Shown here: positions 11,800 through 23,199 of the stretch, piece by piece
Layout of the letters: each line of letters opens with the position of its first letter
Position numbering within the stretch: position 1 is the stretch's first letter
Assembly (NCBI RefSeq): GCF_021130785.1
Contig: NC_060215.1
Location: 67,460,501-67,524,500 of the forward strand
Direction of reading: 5' to 3'
DNA from: Homalodisca vitripennis
Taxonomy: Eukaryota; Arthropoda; Insecta; Hemiptera; Cicadellidae
DNA length: 64,000 bases
Notes under the pieces: generated by a model
What the model was told of the DNA's origin: nothing
Seen by the model: only the letters and a program-made list of their open reading frames with translations
Database searches by the model: none
Program-made: the position numbers and the translations under genes

Positions 11800-13229
11800 T
11801 TCTCAAGTAGGAAACCGACCTAGTCAGTTATATTTCCTTGTAGTTCTTTGAAGGAGGCACAGATTTCACAAACCCAAAACAGCATACATGACATAATTAG
11901 TTACACGTGTAGATGTTAAGTACATGCTTATTTTATTATACTTAAATTAGGTACTATGGAAATTATTCTTAGTTTATAATGTATTAGAAAAAACAATATA
12001 AATGCATGGTACCTAAACTTGTGTTGTTCCAAAATATCAAAATATAAAGCAAAAACGTCTATATTATGCTCATCATAAATGCCATGAGAATGGAGTTTGC
12101 TTATAAAGAGTACAAACAAAACAGATACCCTGCAATAAACTTGTTTTTATACAAGAATATTGTTTTTTGCCTAGTACTTTTATAATTGATACTTTGATGT
12201 CACATTGTTTGACACTTGTGTAAAAAGTAGCATATTCTCAATACAGTATAGAAGAATTTAATTTTTTAAATAATCCTCTATGTACAGTATCAATCAGTAA
12301 TTTTATTTTCAGTAACTTTTTAGTAAGAAAAAAGTGAAATATGTCCAAAGATAGTACACTTTGTCTAGTTCTCTTTAGAGGGAGGGGAGTATAGAGAAGC
12401 AAAATAATCTGCTTCTCGTTGTATCCCTTCAAATCTTCTCTGAAGTAAGACTCATATAGTATCATGTTGTGTGTCGACTACCTGTGTTTAAATAAAATAT
12501 CCACCCGCCCCCCACCCTAAACAGTTAGGTTCTTCCTTGTCTAAATCATCTTATTAAACAACACTTTCAATAATGTTGTTGTTGCTGACAGTGTAGAATA
12601 TATGTTTCCACTAAACAAATGTACAATCAGTGTGTAATATCATTGTATATTAGTTCCCTGACATGCACACGTCTAGTATACATTCGTAAAGTGGGAATTT
12701 TAGTAGTACATTTAAGTTGGTATTGCAATAATTTTAAAATGTTTACAACAAATTATATTTGAAATATGAATACCTTTCTCTAATAAAAGTACTAATAGTG
12801 GTGTTCTCTCTAATATCAGTAATTATTGTATAGGTATAAGGTTTTCATTTTCAAACTATAGTATATTTTTGGATGTATAATTGTTGAATACGTATGTTAT
12901 TTTATTAAGGCTATTAGTTAAATATGTAAACTTGATTGAAACATATGTTTGACTTTGACAATGAAGCATAATTATTTGGGAACAATTTTTATTATGATAG
13001 TTGACACAAAACTGTAAGATTCTTTTAAGAAGACAAAGATCAAACATCTACAATTGGATTTGATATATTTAGTTTTAAGAAATTGTGAAATGTAAATAAA
13101 ACAATATATTTAGTTTATTTTGTGTTTTTTTCACCCTGCCATTTTCCCTTTACATGAGAAAGTTTTTAGCTATGTTACAAGTCCTTATTCAGATGTATTT
13201 TTTAACTAGCTCTTTACAAAACTACTAAT
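11800..13229. other. AT-rich noncoding stretch
   Basis: No exon or recognisable element. A C-rich run is at about 12500-12520. Short open frames in both directions look random. Confidence 0.4.
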
Positions 13230-13292
13230 CTATATAGAGTCTTTTCTTAAAACCTACTACTAAATAAATTTTGACTGACTGATTGATTGATC
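13230..13292 (+). mobile_element. 3' end of a non-LTR element with a GACT/GATT tail
   Basis: AATAAA at 13263-13268 is followed by TTTTGACTGACTGATTGATTGA. This has the same signal-plus-short-tandem-tail layout seen at 9656, 32703, 33052 and 39980. The body upstream is too decayed to delimit. Confidence 0.4.
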
Positions 13293-13689
13293 ATGTGATT
13301 AAATATTAAAATAATGTAATAATGATCCAACTTAAAATATTCCATAAAGACTCAAGAAATAAAACCAATATTTGAATAAATTATGCATTTTAAATAACCC
13401 TTACAATTAAGCAACATCTTAATTGCATTATATTATATTATTGCAAATTATTGCATTATTTTTCATTATTCTATTTCAAAATAATGATAATACTTGATTG
13501 TCTGTTCTTAAATCAGACTAAGAGAAAAAATATTATTTTAAAATTTGAAGGTACTTTTAACTATCAAAAGATTTAATAAATCATTTAGATATTGCAAGAA
13601 TCATTCATTTTATTACAATTTATTAAAGCTAATAAATGAACAGAAGAGGAACAATAAATTAATCAATATTCTAAGATTAAATCATATTT

Positions 13690-13770
13690 AAAAAGAAAGA
13701 AAGAAACACTTCTTTATTGAGGCAAAATTAGGACCATATGGTCCTTTCTTACATTTAACATCTAACATTA
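13690..13770 (-). mobile_element. Dispersed repeat 3' end, copy 2, with TTTC tail
   Basis: On the minus strand this reads GTAAGAAAGGACCATATGG, TCCTAATTTTGCCTC, AATAAAG, and then a TTTC repeat. It is the better copy of the family also seen at 9725-9790. Its core GGACCATATGGTCC is a perfect 14-bp palindrome. If the element is minus-strand, the tandem array at 13.88-15.79 kb lies just 5' of this end and could be part of its 3' untranslated region. Confidence 0.5.
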
Positions 13771-13878
13771 AGGGAAACCTTCATTTAAGGAAGGAATTGA
13801 TAAAAAATAGAACAAACGTATAATGTTTACCATTCCTTATTATAAGGGATAATGTTAAATGATTTTTACATCATCTCA

Positions 13879-15790
13879 AAATAGACAAGAGGTCTTACAA
13901 AGCGTGGTTATGAAATATATAATCGATCATAAGTTCGTTATTAATGGGGATAAATAAACAACTCTTTGTTAAAAACCCCAAGATAGACAAGAGAGCTTAC
14001 AAACGTGTCATCATGAATGGGGATAAAAAGTCAACCACTGTTTTGTTATACAACCCCAAGATACACCAGAGAGCTTACAAGCGTGTCGTCATGAAGTATA
14101 CAATTTACGTTCGTTATTAATGGAGATAAATAGTCAACTGTTTTGTTACACAACCCCAAGATACACCAGAGAGCTTACAAGCGTGTCGTCATGAAATATA
14201 CAATTTACGTTCGTTATTAATGGAGATAAATAGTCAAATGTTTTGTTACACAACCCCAAGATACACCAGAGAGCTTACAAGCGTGTCGTCATGAAATATA
14301 CAATTTACGTTCGTTATTAATGGAGATAAATAGTCAAATGTTTTGTTACACAACCCCAAGATACACCAGAGAGCTTACAAGCGTGTCGTCATGAAATATA
14401 CAATTTACGTTCGTTATTAATAGGGATAAATAGTCAACAGTTTTGTTACACAACCCCAAGATACACCAGAGAGCTTACAAGCGTGTCGTCATGAAATATA
14501 CAATTTACGTTCGTTATTAATGGAGATAAATAGTCAACTGTTTTGATATACAACCCCAAGATAGACAAGAGAGCTTACAAACGTGTCGTCATGAATGGGG
14601 ATAAATAGTTAACTAATTTGTTACACAACCCCAAGATACACCAGAGAGGTTACAAGCGTGTCGTCATGAAAAATACAGTTAACGTTCGTTATTAATGGGG
14701 ATAAATAATCAACTGTTTTGTTACAACAACTCCAAGATGGGTAAGAGAGATTACAAGCGTGTTGTCATGAAATATACAATTTACGTTCGTTATTAATGGG
14801 GATAAAAAATCAACTGTTTTGTTACACAACTCCAAGATGGGTAAGAGAGATTACAAGCGTGTTGTCATGAAATATACAATTCACGTTCGTTATTAATGGG
14901 GATAAATATTCAACTGTTTTGTTACACAACCCCAAGATAGACAAGAGAGCTTACAAACGTGTCGTCATGAATGGGGATAAATAGTCAACTGTTTTGTTAC
15001 ACAATTCCAAGATACACCAGAGAGCTTACAAGCGTGTCGTCATGAAATATACAATTTTCGTTTGTTATTAATGGGGATAAATAGTCAACTGTTTTGTTAC
15101 ACAATCCCAAGATAGACAAGAGAGCTTACAAACGTGCCGTCATGAAATATACAATTTTCGTTCGTTATTAATGGGGATAAATAGTCAACTGTTTTGTTAC
15201 ACAACCCCAAGATAGACAAGAGAGCTTACAAACGTGTCGTCATGAATGGGGATAAATAGTCAACTGTTTTGTTACACAATTCCAAGATACACCAGAGAGC
15301 TTACAAACGTGTCGTCATGAAATATACAATTTTCGTTCGTTATTAATGGGGATAAATAGTCAACTGTTTTGTTACACAACCCCAAGATAGACAAGAGATC
15401 TTACAAACGTGTCGTCATGAATGGGGATAAATAGTCAACTGTTTTGTTACACAATTCCAAGATACACCAGAGAGCTTACAAGCGTGTCGTCATGAAATAT
15501 ACAATTTTCGTTCGTTATTAATGGGGATAAATAGTCAACTGTTTTGTTACACAACCCCAAGATAGACAAGAGAGCTTACAAACGTGTCGTCATGAAATAT
15601 ACAATTTTCGTTCGTTATTAATGCGGATAAATAGTAAACTGTTTTGTTACACAACCCCAAGATAGACAAGAGAGCTTACAAGCGTGTCGTCATGAAATAT
15701 ACCATTTACGTTCGTTATTAATGGGGATAAATAGTTAACTGATTTGTTACATCAATCTTAAGATAGACAAGAGAGCAAAGGCGCGTGTGC
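13879..15790. repeat. Tandem array with two unit sizes, 100 bp and 75 bp
   Basis: About 20 units, each starting at CAAGATA(G/C)AC, begin at 13879, 13979, 14057, 14157, 14257, 14357, 14457, 14557, 14632, 14733, 14833, 14933, 15008, 15108, 15208, 15283, 15383, 15458, 15558, 15658 and a partial at 15758. Long units are 100 bp (one is 101). Short units are 75 bp, and the first, diverged one is 78. Short units lack a single internal 25-bp block between CATGA and ATGGGG, the block that carries ACGTTCGTTATT. Unit order is L S LLLLL S LLL S LL S L S LLL. Both edges are diverged and the centre is homogenised, as expected from unequal exchange. Units differ elsewhere only by point changes (AGACAAG, ACACCAG or GGGTAAG). 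No long open frame. Confidence 0.95.
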
Positions 15791-16080
15791 TCGTTCGGAG
15801 AACCCACCCCCACTAGTTGCCGTTATGAAACGTAAGGCTATGAATATGGAAGCGACTTACTTATTAGAGTATTTCATGCGAGCCCAGCCGAACCGCGTTT
15901 AGAATTTAATTACGCTCATTGTGCTGCAAGGTATAGTATCCAGCTGTTCCACTGCTGTGTGTTAGGTCTCCACAGTTCGGTTTCATTGTTTATTACACAC
16001 TACTAAAATAATATGCGTTGACACTGCTAAACATTCCGGTGGAAACGTTATTAAACGTTTGTTATTTGTTTTTTTGTTTG
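15791..16080. other. GC-richer right flank of the tandem array
   Basis: After the last partial unit the sequence changes abruptly to CpG-containing DNA (GGCGCGTGTGCTCGTTCGG, GCCCAGCCGAACCGCG). No frame is convincing on either strand. It may be the body of the element that carried the array, or an old promoter patch. Confidence 0.3.
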
Positions 16081-17356
16081 TTGTTGTTTCTGTCCGTCAA
16101 CAAATTTTGTCAAATGAGAAGAAATGAGCACCATTCCTGTATATGAAACAAAACTAATTTGAATGCAGTTTTATTCAATGCTTTGCAGTTAGTCTCTTCC
16201 TAGAAATTAGACAACATTAAGTCTTAGTTTTACAAAGCAATTCTTATGTTAAGGGTCACTTGTGTATAAAAAATGGTGGTGTGTCAATTTTGATGTGTCA
16301 ACTGATAACGTATAGTAATATTGCTAGATATCATTATTTGATATGGAATCCATAAGGCCAAAAAGTATGTGGACTAGTGCTAGGCTTCTTTATAATCAGG
16401 ACTCTACAATATCACAACTTTAAAAACTTGTTTATTAACACATTTTATTTTATTAACAATTTATATAACACATGGAAGTAGGTTATTTATCAAAAATACA
16501 TCAATAACATTCTAAATTGTGTATAGTTTTACTGAAATGTATACAAAAGTTAAAAGTGTACTACCATAATTGGAAATATAAACAATAAAATAAAATAGTG
16601 CATAGTGTCATCGTTGTATATCTGGACAGATATTGCATTTGTAAACTAATACTAAATTATAACTAATCTAATCTATAAAATAGTCGTAAAAGGCATTTCC
16701 TCCTAAATAGAAAAATACTAAAAATAACAATATTTATTCACACGTTGATTTATTTATGTAAATGGACTTAACGTCAATCCTACACCTACAGTTCTATATG
16801 TAAAATTGGTAATTTTAGAGCTGGGTGGTATTTAGAATATTAGTAATGATTTAAAAGTTAACAGCTCGAACTTTTTGTGTTTTGAGTCAGAATTAATAAC
16901 ATTTGATGTGATGTCAGAGTGGCAATTTGCCATACTTTTCTTCTGCCTTGGTATCTTGCCTTGCAATTTGCCTTGGTATCTTCTGTCTAGCGTGGCAAGA
17001 GTAAGGTGAGATCATCTCGGTCCTCCTCATATCTCTCTGTACGTGACATTACATATTTTAACCTCCCATCCGTTTTGTTTCCCGGAGTTTGATTTTTAGT
17101 TGGTTCCTCGCACCCACCTCATAAAATATGCTATGTGAGTGGCACATAAGACTGTACATAATCTAATAATTCACTAACTTAATATTTTCAGTTCATTTAT
17201 GTTTAATAGACATGCTTCATTTTTATAAACGTATCAACTATTTATATCTCATAATGTGTACGGTGATAATATACTCACGCGCGACTCTTAATAAAAATAT
17301 ATGTTGGTTTACTTATTTATTTCATGTATAGTGTAAATTGTTTGTCTAATTTTACA
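16081..17356. other. AT-rich noncoding stretch
   Basis: No gene seen. At 16920-16985 a short imperfect duplication of GCCTTGGTATCTT is present. Confidence 0.4.
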
Positions 17357-17384
17357 CTAATTCTCAATGCGTAATGAGTAGGAG

Positions 17385-17556
17385 TCCCTTGCATCCCTAT
17401 GCAACAAAGGAGTCATTGTCATTAAAAACAATTGAATTACTATCCAAAGATGCATCAGATAGTACCAGTAGCATGGAGCAACATTCATAAAACATGCTCT
17501 ATAATTAATTAGATATTTACCTGACGATCCATCGCTGAGGCTATGAAGCATGGAGC
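17385..17556. repeat. Diverged minisatellite of about 75 bp, left part
   Basis: Units near 17413 and 17479 share GAG-CA---TCATAAAACATG-TCTAT-ATTAATT and CTGAGGCTATGAA with the units at 19808-20065. The array stops at 17556, where a hAT-like terminus begins, and resumes at 19804. Confidence 0.65.
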
Positions 17557-17848
17557 CAGGGGCGCACCGACGTGACGGGGGGAACGAACAGTTCGCCCCG
17601 CCCCAAGAGCATTTAATTTCAGAAATCAATCCCCTATTAGTTTATTTGGGAATAAAAACAATATTTATGTTGTAACTTTGAAGTCATTATAATCAAATAT
17701 ATACATTCAAACTTTATAACTATTTTAATTTACAAAATATACAACACTGCACATATTATTCAATTTATTTCAAAACGCTAAATGTTTCACCCTCCCGCAG
17801 TAACTACGAAAGTGATGTCAATTCTTATTATTTCTTGTGACTTCTCCT

Positions 17849-18062
17849 TGTACTCGGTACTTTCAGTAACCGAGTTCAAAATGCACTCGTACTGATTTAA
17901 AATGATACGTTACAGAGTACTCCTAAATGTTCCACTTACTATTACTGGTAAACGAGTCCGAATACTTTGTCCAACGTGTAAAGTATCTGTACCGTAAAAG
18001 CAACTTGTGCCAGGTACTTTCGGTTTGCGATTACTTGTTCTCTTATGACGACGAGTACCTGG
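17849..18062. repeat. Cluster of GTAC subterminal motifs
   Basis: Seven GTAC tetramers, mostly GTACT or GTACC, occur in about 215 bp just inside the left end of the hAT-like element. hAT transposases bind repeated short subterminal motifs, so this may be a decayed binding array. The overlapping 68-codon frame is probably a by-product. Confidence 0.35.
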
Positions 18063-19136
18063 TGCAAAGTATCTTCTGGAGTAGTTCCGATATGATCAGT
18101 CGTCACAGTAGTGAACATGATACCAAGCTCTGAGCAGTTCTAAACTGAGTTAGTTTGTTGTTAATCGTCACTAAGAGGCAAAACCGTCCTGGACAGTGCC
18201 ACGATTTGCACGTTAAACTAGCAATTGCCAGTTGCGGTAAATTATCCAAACGTGTTCTATTTAATCTGCGTTAAAAATTGTGTAATTTTACAAAATTATA
18301 TGCTTAATAACTAAGAGCTCCATGATGTGAGCAATACCGAATTTTGAGGATCAGCCAGTCAAGAATAAAAGTAAAAATGGTTTTTTGATAACAACTTTAT
18401 TCACATACTACTCTAAGATTCTAAAAACTACATACTCCATTACAATACTCTTGCATATATCTTGTATGAACACTTAAACATTATAAAATCACAGGTTTCC
18501 GACTTATGAATGTGCAAAGTTACAGTTTGGTTGAAAAGTAGCACCAAACCGATATTTTCTCGTTGTCATTGATATATCATGGAAGTTATTGTTAGTGAGC
18601 AGTTTTATATGTAAAAACTCAAAAATGAACAAGCTAAATTTTAGTATAATACCTGTTATTGGAGCTCTATTAGTTTGTGATCCGAGAGTAGACATTAAGA
18701 TTTAGAGTTGGTCTTTATTTGTGATTTAAACTTAACTGTTTTTTAAAATATTTTGATAATGTTATGATTAAATTTTGTCTTAATTAGGTAGAGTCTGACG
18801 CCATTAAAAAATAGATTGTTCATTTTATATTTTTTCTTGATTTTTATTATTTTATCAATGGTTTAATACACAAAATAGGTATACATAAATTTGCTAAACT
18901 ACTCAAATACATTTTACAACGATAAATGGCACAAGGTTGATTTTTCCATTTTTGATTCTAATACTAATATAACTTTCGAAATATTTAGTGCTCCGTATTT
19001 TTTAGATATACTGTTGCTCTTTACTCCCTTTGGCATTTATGAATAAAATCAAGCCTATATACAGAGATCTACAGGATTCTATTAGTAATTTAAACCTCTA
19101 GTTACTTAGGTATGGTAAAGGTGTTGCTAGAACGTT

Positions 19137-19319
19137 TTGGTGAATACAAACTGTGGGCTAAGGGCGTTTGATCAAATGTGGCAAATAAAATCAGATAAAA
19201 AAGCTGATGAGATTGTCGAAAATGCCAGAGTAGCAGCAAGAACTAAGAAGTGGAAGCTGCAACACTGGAAGAATAATAAGAGCTTTATAGGCCTTGAATT
19301 GATGATGTTGTCTGAATAA
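19137..19319 (+). CDS. Unassigned small frame inside the hAT-like element
   Basis: The frame from about 19128 to TAA at 19317-19319 encodes a Lys-rich, Trp-containing peptide: FDQMWQIKSDKKADEIVEN, AARTKKWKLQHWKNN. An AATAAA overlaps the stop codon. Composition is more protein-like than the surroundings, so it may be the decayed end of an element or host protein. It is not recognised as a known transposase segment. Confidence 0.2.
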   Translation: MVNTNCGLRAFDQMWQIKSDKKADEIVENARVAARTKKWKLQHWKNNKSFIGLELMMLSE

Positions 19320-19530
19320 AGACAATAGTTTCAATTTTCACTTGATTTCCCGTAAACAAAAACAAAATTCAACGTGAGGTACAGTTTTTTTTCAAAAAGT
19401 GATTTCTACCACATATTTATGTATTTTAACCTCCTTTATATGATATACCTGAATTTACTCAATAATAACCATTAAAAAAGTACAATTAAAAATTTTAAAG
19501 TTTTTAATGTAATTTTTTATTCATAAAGTG

Positions 19531-19600
<70 letters not shown>
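19531..19600. repeat. TA dinucleotide microsatellite
   Basis: An almost pure TA run near the right end of the hAT-like element. Confidence 0.95.
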
Positions 19601-19603
<3 letters not shown>

Positions 19604-19803
19604 TATATTCAACAAAATTCTGAAATTATAAAAATTTAAAATTGAGTATAAAATTACTGGTGATTGGTGGTAAAGTGATTTTACTGCAAACTTTATACAA
19701 TCTGACCCTCCACTTCGCCCTCCTTTTATTACTTCAAAAGTCCATAACCCAACTCATGTGTGTACACGACACGCCCCAGAGAAGATTTCTGGGTGCTCCA
19801 CTG

Positions 19804-20065
19804 CATGCAGCAATAACACTATGAATTTGTTATTATCAATTAGATAGTTATTCGTACATACATCTCGGGCAATGGGACAGTAATCATAAAACATGTTCTA
19901 TTATTAATTGTGTAGTTATCTTAAGATACCACTGAGGCTGTGAAATATGGATCAATAATCATGAAAACTGTATTAATAATTGTTAATATCAGTAGTCTAT
20001 GTATCTGAGACAATGTGTAACAAGGAGCAGTAATTATAAAAAGTGATCTATTATTAAATCTGAAC
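19804..20065. repeat. Diverged minisatellite of about 75 bp, right part
   Basis: Unit starts at 19808, 19878, 19953 and 20028 give spacings of 70, 75 and 75. The shared core is CA-TAATCATAAAA-TGT-CTATTATTAATT, followed by CTGAGGCTGTGAAATATGG. It continues the array that ends at 17556. Confidence 0.7.
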
Positions 20066-20459
20066 AATCAAAACAATTTCTTTTGCTCAGTTATATTACT
20101 ACATTACACTATTAAACATTATACCAGATTAACACAAAGAGGATTTTTTACTTAAGGTTTGAAGATTACACTGTTTTTGCAGAGTTTAAAGTTGTTATTC
20201 TCTATAAACTATATAAGTTTTCGTACCTGTGGTTTAAAGTCCTAGTCCAAACCTTGCTAGTCAATATCAGTGTTTATCTCACATGTGAACTTGGGGCAGA
20301 AGAGTTTTCTAACTTCTTGAAATTGTAGATGAAAGCGTGAACGAAGAAAATGGTAAAATAAACACTCCAAACAATCTGTGTACAGTTTTCGAGGGTCTAA
20401 ACAGTTAAAATGAATATATCTATTCCAATTTAAGCAACATTATACGCAAGCAATATTTA

Positions 20460-21040
20460 ATGTCTTCAGATCAGGAAAAGGTAATTGTTACACAAATAAT
20501 AAACATGGCGGCAAGCATTAACGATTATTTATTGGCCCAACTTCCTACTGAGATAGTGAAATGTCAATCTGTAGACTCTGTTGTAAAAGTGGAAGACGTA
20601 GTTACTTCTTTACACTTTCCACTTGGGATTGCACATTACAACCGTCAGTTGAAATTGGTGCTCCAATAAAGCTTCCGCGTAATCTGATTATTTCGAAACT
20701 TTGCAATGACAAGTGACTGCAGGTTGAAGCTTAATGCTTAACACAGAAACGTCATTGAAGTTGTCCATCTCCACAAGCTGTGGTGCGGTAAACTGTTTCC
20801 CCCCCTAATTTTGGTTCCATCCAACTACAACTTTCAGTTTAAACGGTTGCCGTGTTGTGTTGTGTTGCTGGTAGTTATGTTTCACCAATGAATAAAGCGC
20901 AAGCTTATTCTTGGAGGGTGGCAGGAGTGGTTTTAGGAGTGATTTTCCTTTCCCGCACGGCCAGGAAGGGAACTAGCTGCAGTCCCATGTTACTGCGGTG
21001 TAAGTCAAAGTATTATTTTATCTCCTCAAACCAAACAAAG
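20460..21040 (+). pseudogene. Decayed Helitron Pif1-like helicase C-terminal region
   Basis: Successive blocks in shifting frames follow the order of the C-terminal part of Helitron Pif1/RecD-type helicases. They are a YLLAQLP block (the LP-G/E segment), SVDSVV with EDVV, and then, after a frameshift, GAPIKLPRNL with KLCND, equivalent to the usual GAPIMLLRNLN...LCNGT. CRLKLNA and RNVIEV follow, then PLILVPSNYNFQFKRLP, then the motif-VI-like MNKAQAYSWRVAGVVL, where families have T-NKSQGQ-L--VG--L. At least two frameshifts and several stops break it. The Rep nuclease part and the earlier Walker motifs were not seen here. A decayed host Pif1 gene is less likely. Confidence 0.65.
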
Positions 21041-21149
21041 ATTTCCATTACACACGTAATGTGTGTGCTATTTTTACTCTAGCTAAGCACAGGTACTTTC
21101 AGCTAGTTTACATATAATTAATAATGATAAGGTACTAGTCTTAATTCGT

Positions 21150-21235
21150 AGGCTTACGCGGCCGGTGTCGTGACCTTGATGATAATAAAGGTCTTCCGGT
21201 TCAAACCGCGTGGAAACATTTATAACACAATTCAA
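21150..21235 (+). repeat. tRNA-like SINE head candidate
   Basis: An A-box-like GGCTTACGCGG (about 21150) lies about 45 bp before a B-box-like GGTTCAAACC (about 21199). Between them, GACCTT and AAGGTC can pair like an anticodon stem. The T-arm does not fold correctly, so this is not an intact tRNA gene. A SINE head or a chance match both remain possible. Confidence 0.25.
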
Positions 21236-21239
21236 ATCT

Positions 21240-22639
21240 CGAAATATTTTGGGCTCTCTAGGGAGAGCTACTTTCATTCAAAACATGTCAGACCAAAACT
21301 GAAATATATCAAGATTTGAATTTTTAATGGTAGTTTTCTACGCGGTATACGTGATTTATTGTTACCCGATGAGCAATCTCCAAATTTTTGTGTGAGGAGT
21401 TGAAAGAAATGAATGTGGATTAGGGCCAGTGATTGGGGGAGAGAGTAGAGATAGTAAAAAGGATAAAATCAAAGGATCCAAATGACATGAAGGAGACACC
21501 GACCCCGACGCGCCGTGCTTTGCATGCCAGACTGCTCAACCTGCTTGAATATGTATTTGTCCGAACGAAGAAAGTTAACGGGCTCTAATAGTCCTAACAA
21601 ACAGTGATTATAACATAGGCTACTCGTGCAGTGAAACAGTGAAAGTGTGGATTGTACGCCAGTTCTCTGTACACAGGTCACAGTTTTTAGGACGGTTACA
21701 TCTACACTTCCCCATAAGGTACCATAAAAATTGCCATTTTATCTCTTCGTCGTTTCAAATTGGGCACCTTCACGAATTGTGTTGGTACTTAATAATTTTA
21801 AGTTAAATCGTGTCCACTTCGTTAATTAGTTTTAGAGTATTGTAAGAAAAGGCACAGTTAATAACAGTTTTGTTGTTTTTGTTACTTTTTGAATTTAAAA
21901 AGAAAATAATAAAATTCAGAGAAGTATGTAGAAATGGCATGAGTGTACGATGTATCGGGAAAAGCCAAATATTTAAATTTAACTAGGAGTGACTTTACTT
22001 ATTAGTATACTTATAGGAGTAAGCTAGGATATGTTACTTGTAGAAGTGATATACTAGGGGTGGTTTTACTTATTATTAGCGTGATAACGGTAGTTGTTGC
22101 TTTCTCCCATCCATAATACAAGACCAAGTGCCTATATATAGTATTGAGATGTGAAAACTCGAGTTTTAGAGTTTTCTGGATATATTCATTTTGGGATACA
22201 CTCGATTTGAAAAACACTGGTATGGAAAAAGATCTGTGAGTGTGCGGGTGTACGTTACCAACCATAAGAGACCACAAACATGGTCCAATTGGCACACACG
22301 TATCACTCGTAAATTGATTACATATTAAACATATTTACTCACAAATCATGTCTTAGTGATAACCTCACAATTTCCTAAGAGATTAACTATTTTGTTTAGA
22401 TTTTTATCATTTATAGCTTATACGATACTTAGAGAACTCGGAAGAGCCGCATCTCCTAAAAGCATTTTTTTTTTAAGTATATGCAATTTAATTTTTAGAT
22501 CTGGTTAAAAACAATTCAAAGAAACAGGCAACATAGATAGTGTGACTACCTCCAAATTACTATTGTATAGTTGTACGTTTTAAAAAGTTTCAACCCGCAA
22601 TAAAATATTCTTTTCATATAAAAAGTTTTGTTATTTCTG
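21240..22639. other. Noncoding, no element recognised
   Basis: Mixed-composition DNA. A GC-richer patch at about 21490-21680 has a short minus-strand frame without recognisable features. Confidence 0.35.
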
Positions 22640-22699
22640 TCGAAAATCCAAATAGAGTAGGAGTGAGGGGACATGTGATGTATGTGGAGGGGGCGAAGA

Positions 22700-23160
22700 G
22701 GAGGAGGAGACATAGTTGGCGAAAGCCAGTATTCTCATCTTCAACACTGACTTATTTAACAGCCTTTAATGTTCCTTTAATGTTCATTCTTCTTTATTAT
22801 TTTCGCTTGTTTCAAACTATGTGCACTTGTCTTAAAAAGTTCTCTCTTCACCTCAGTGTCCTTCCTTCCAACTTTTTACCTCTAATCATACATTTAATGA
22901 ATACTCTTAACTTAGCTTTGAAATGTTCAAATCCACTGACCAACTGGGTTGCCTAATAAACGGCTGCTCACTAAAGTCGTTTTCTCTCATTCACACCTGG
23001 AACATAGCTAATAGTCTCCTTTTGAAGTATCTTCCTATCTTCTTTGCCATACACCCATTTCCTCGTTTCTACTTATTATTTTACTACCATTTGGTCCAAT
23101 CCTGCTTATCTATCTTCCCATCTTGTTTTCTTACTTCTTGCGTTATCACTTCCAGTATTA
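22700..23160 (-). other. Strand-asymmetric block, purine-rich on the minus strand
   Basis: For about 450 bp the plus strand is strongly pyrimidine-rich, so the minus strand is AG-rich. The plus frames that are open here are long mainly because TAA, TAG and TGA are rare in such DNA. The minus strand reads as A-rich decayed sequence with many stops, as seen in old retroelement bodies. No domain recognised. Confidence 0.3.
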
Positions 23161-23199
23161 TCACATATGCAATAATCCGCCTTGTACGCCACGCAGAGC

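Larger units (their letters stand above)
17557..19803. mobile_element. hAT-like DNA transposon, non-autonomous or decayed, with 8-bp target duplication
   Basis: The left terminus is CAGGGGCGCACCGACG at 17557. The right terminus, read inward on the minus strand from 19803, is CAGTGGAGCACCCAGA. Ten of the first twelve bases agree. The flanks CATGGAGC (17549-17556) and CATGCAGC (19804-19811) are an 8-bp duplication with one mismatch, the size used by hAT elements. CAG(T/G)GG-type ends with a G/C-rich subterminal stretch (17573-17604) are common in hAT-like elements. Removing the insert joins the two halves of the minisatellite in register. No transposase domain is recognised inside, and the small frames at 18504-18695 and 19137-19319 are unassigned. 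A TA microsatellite has expanded near the right end. Confidence 0.7.

Noticed and set aside
13879..15790. Possible CRISPR-like array
   Set aside because: There are no unique spacers. Whole units are homologous end to end, and the context is eukaryotic.
17357..17629. 90-codon minus frame
   Set aside because: It spans the minisatellite and the hAT-like terminus, so it is not one coding unit.
21150..21235. tRNA gene
   Set aside because: The B-box-like sequence and a possible anticodon stem exist, but the T-arm and acceptor stem do not pair.
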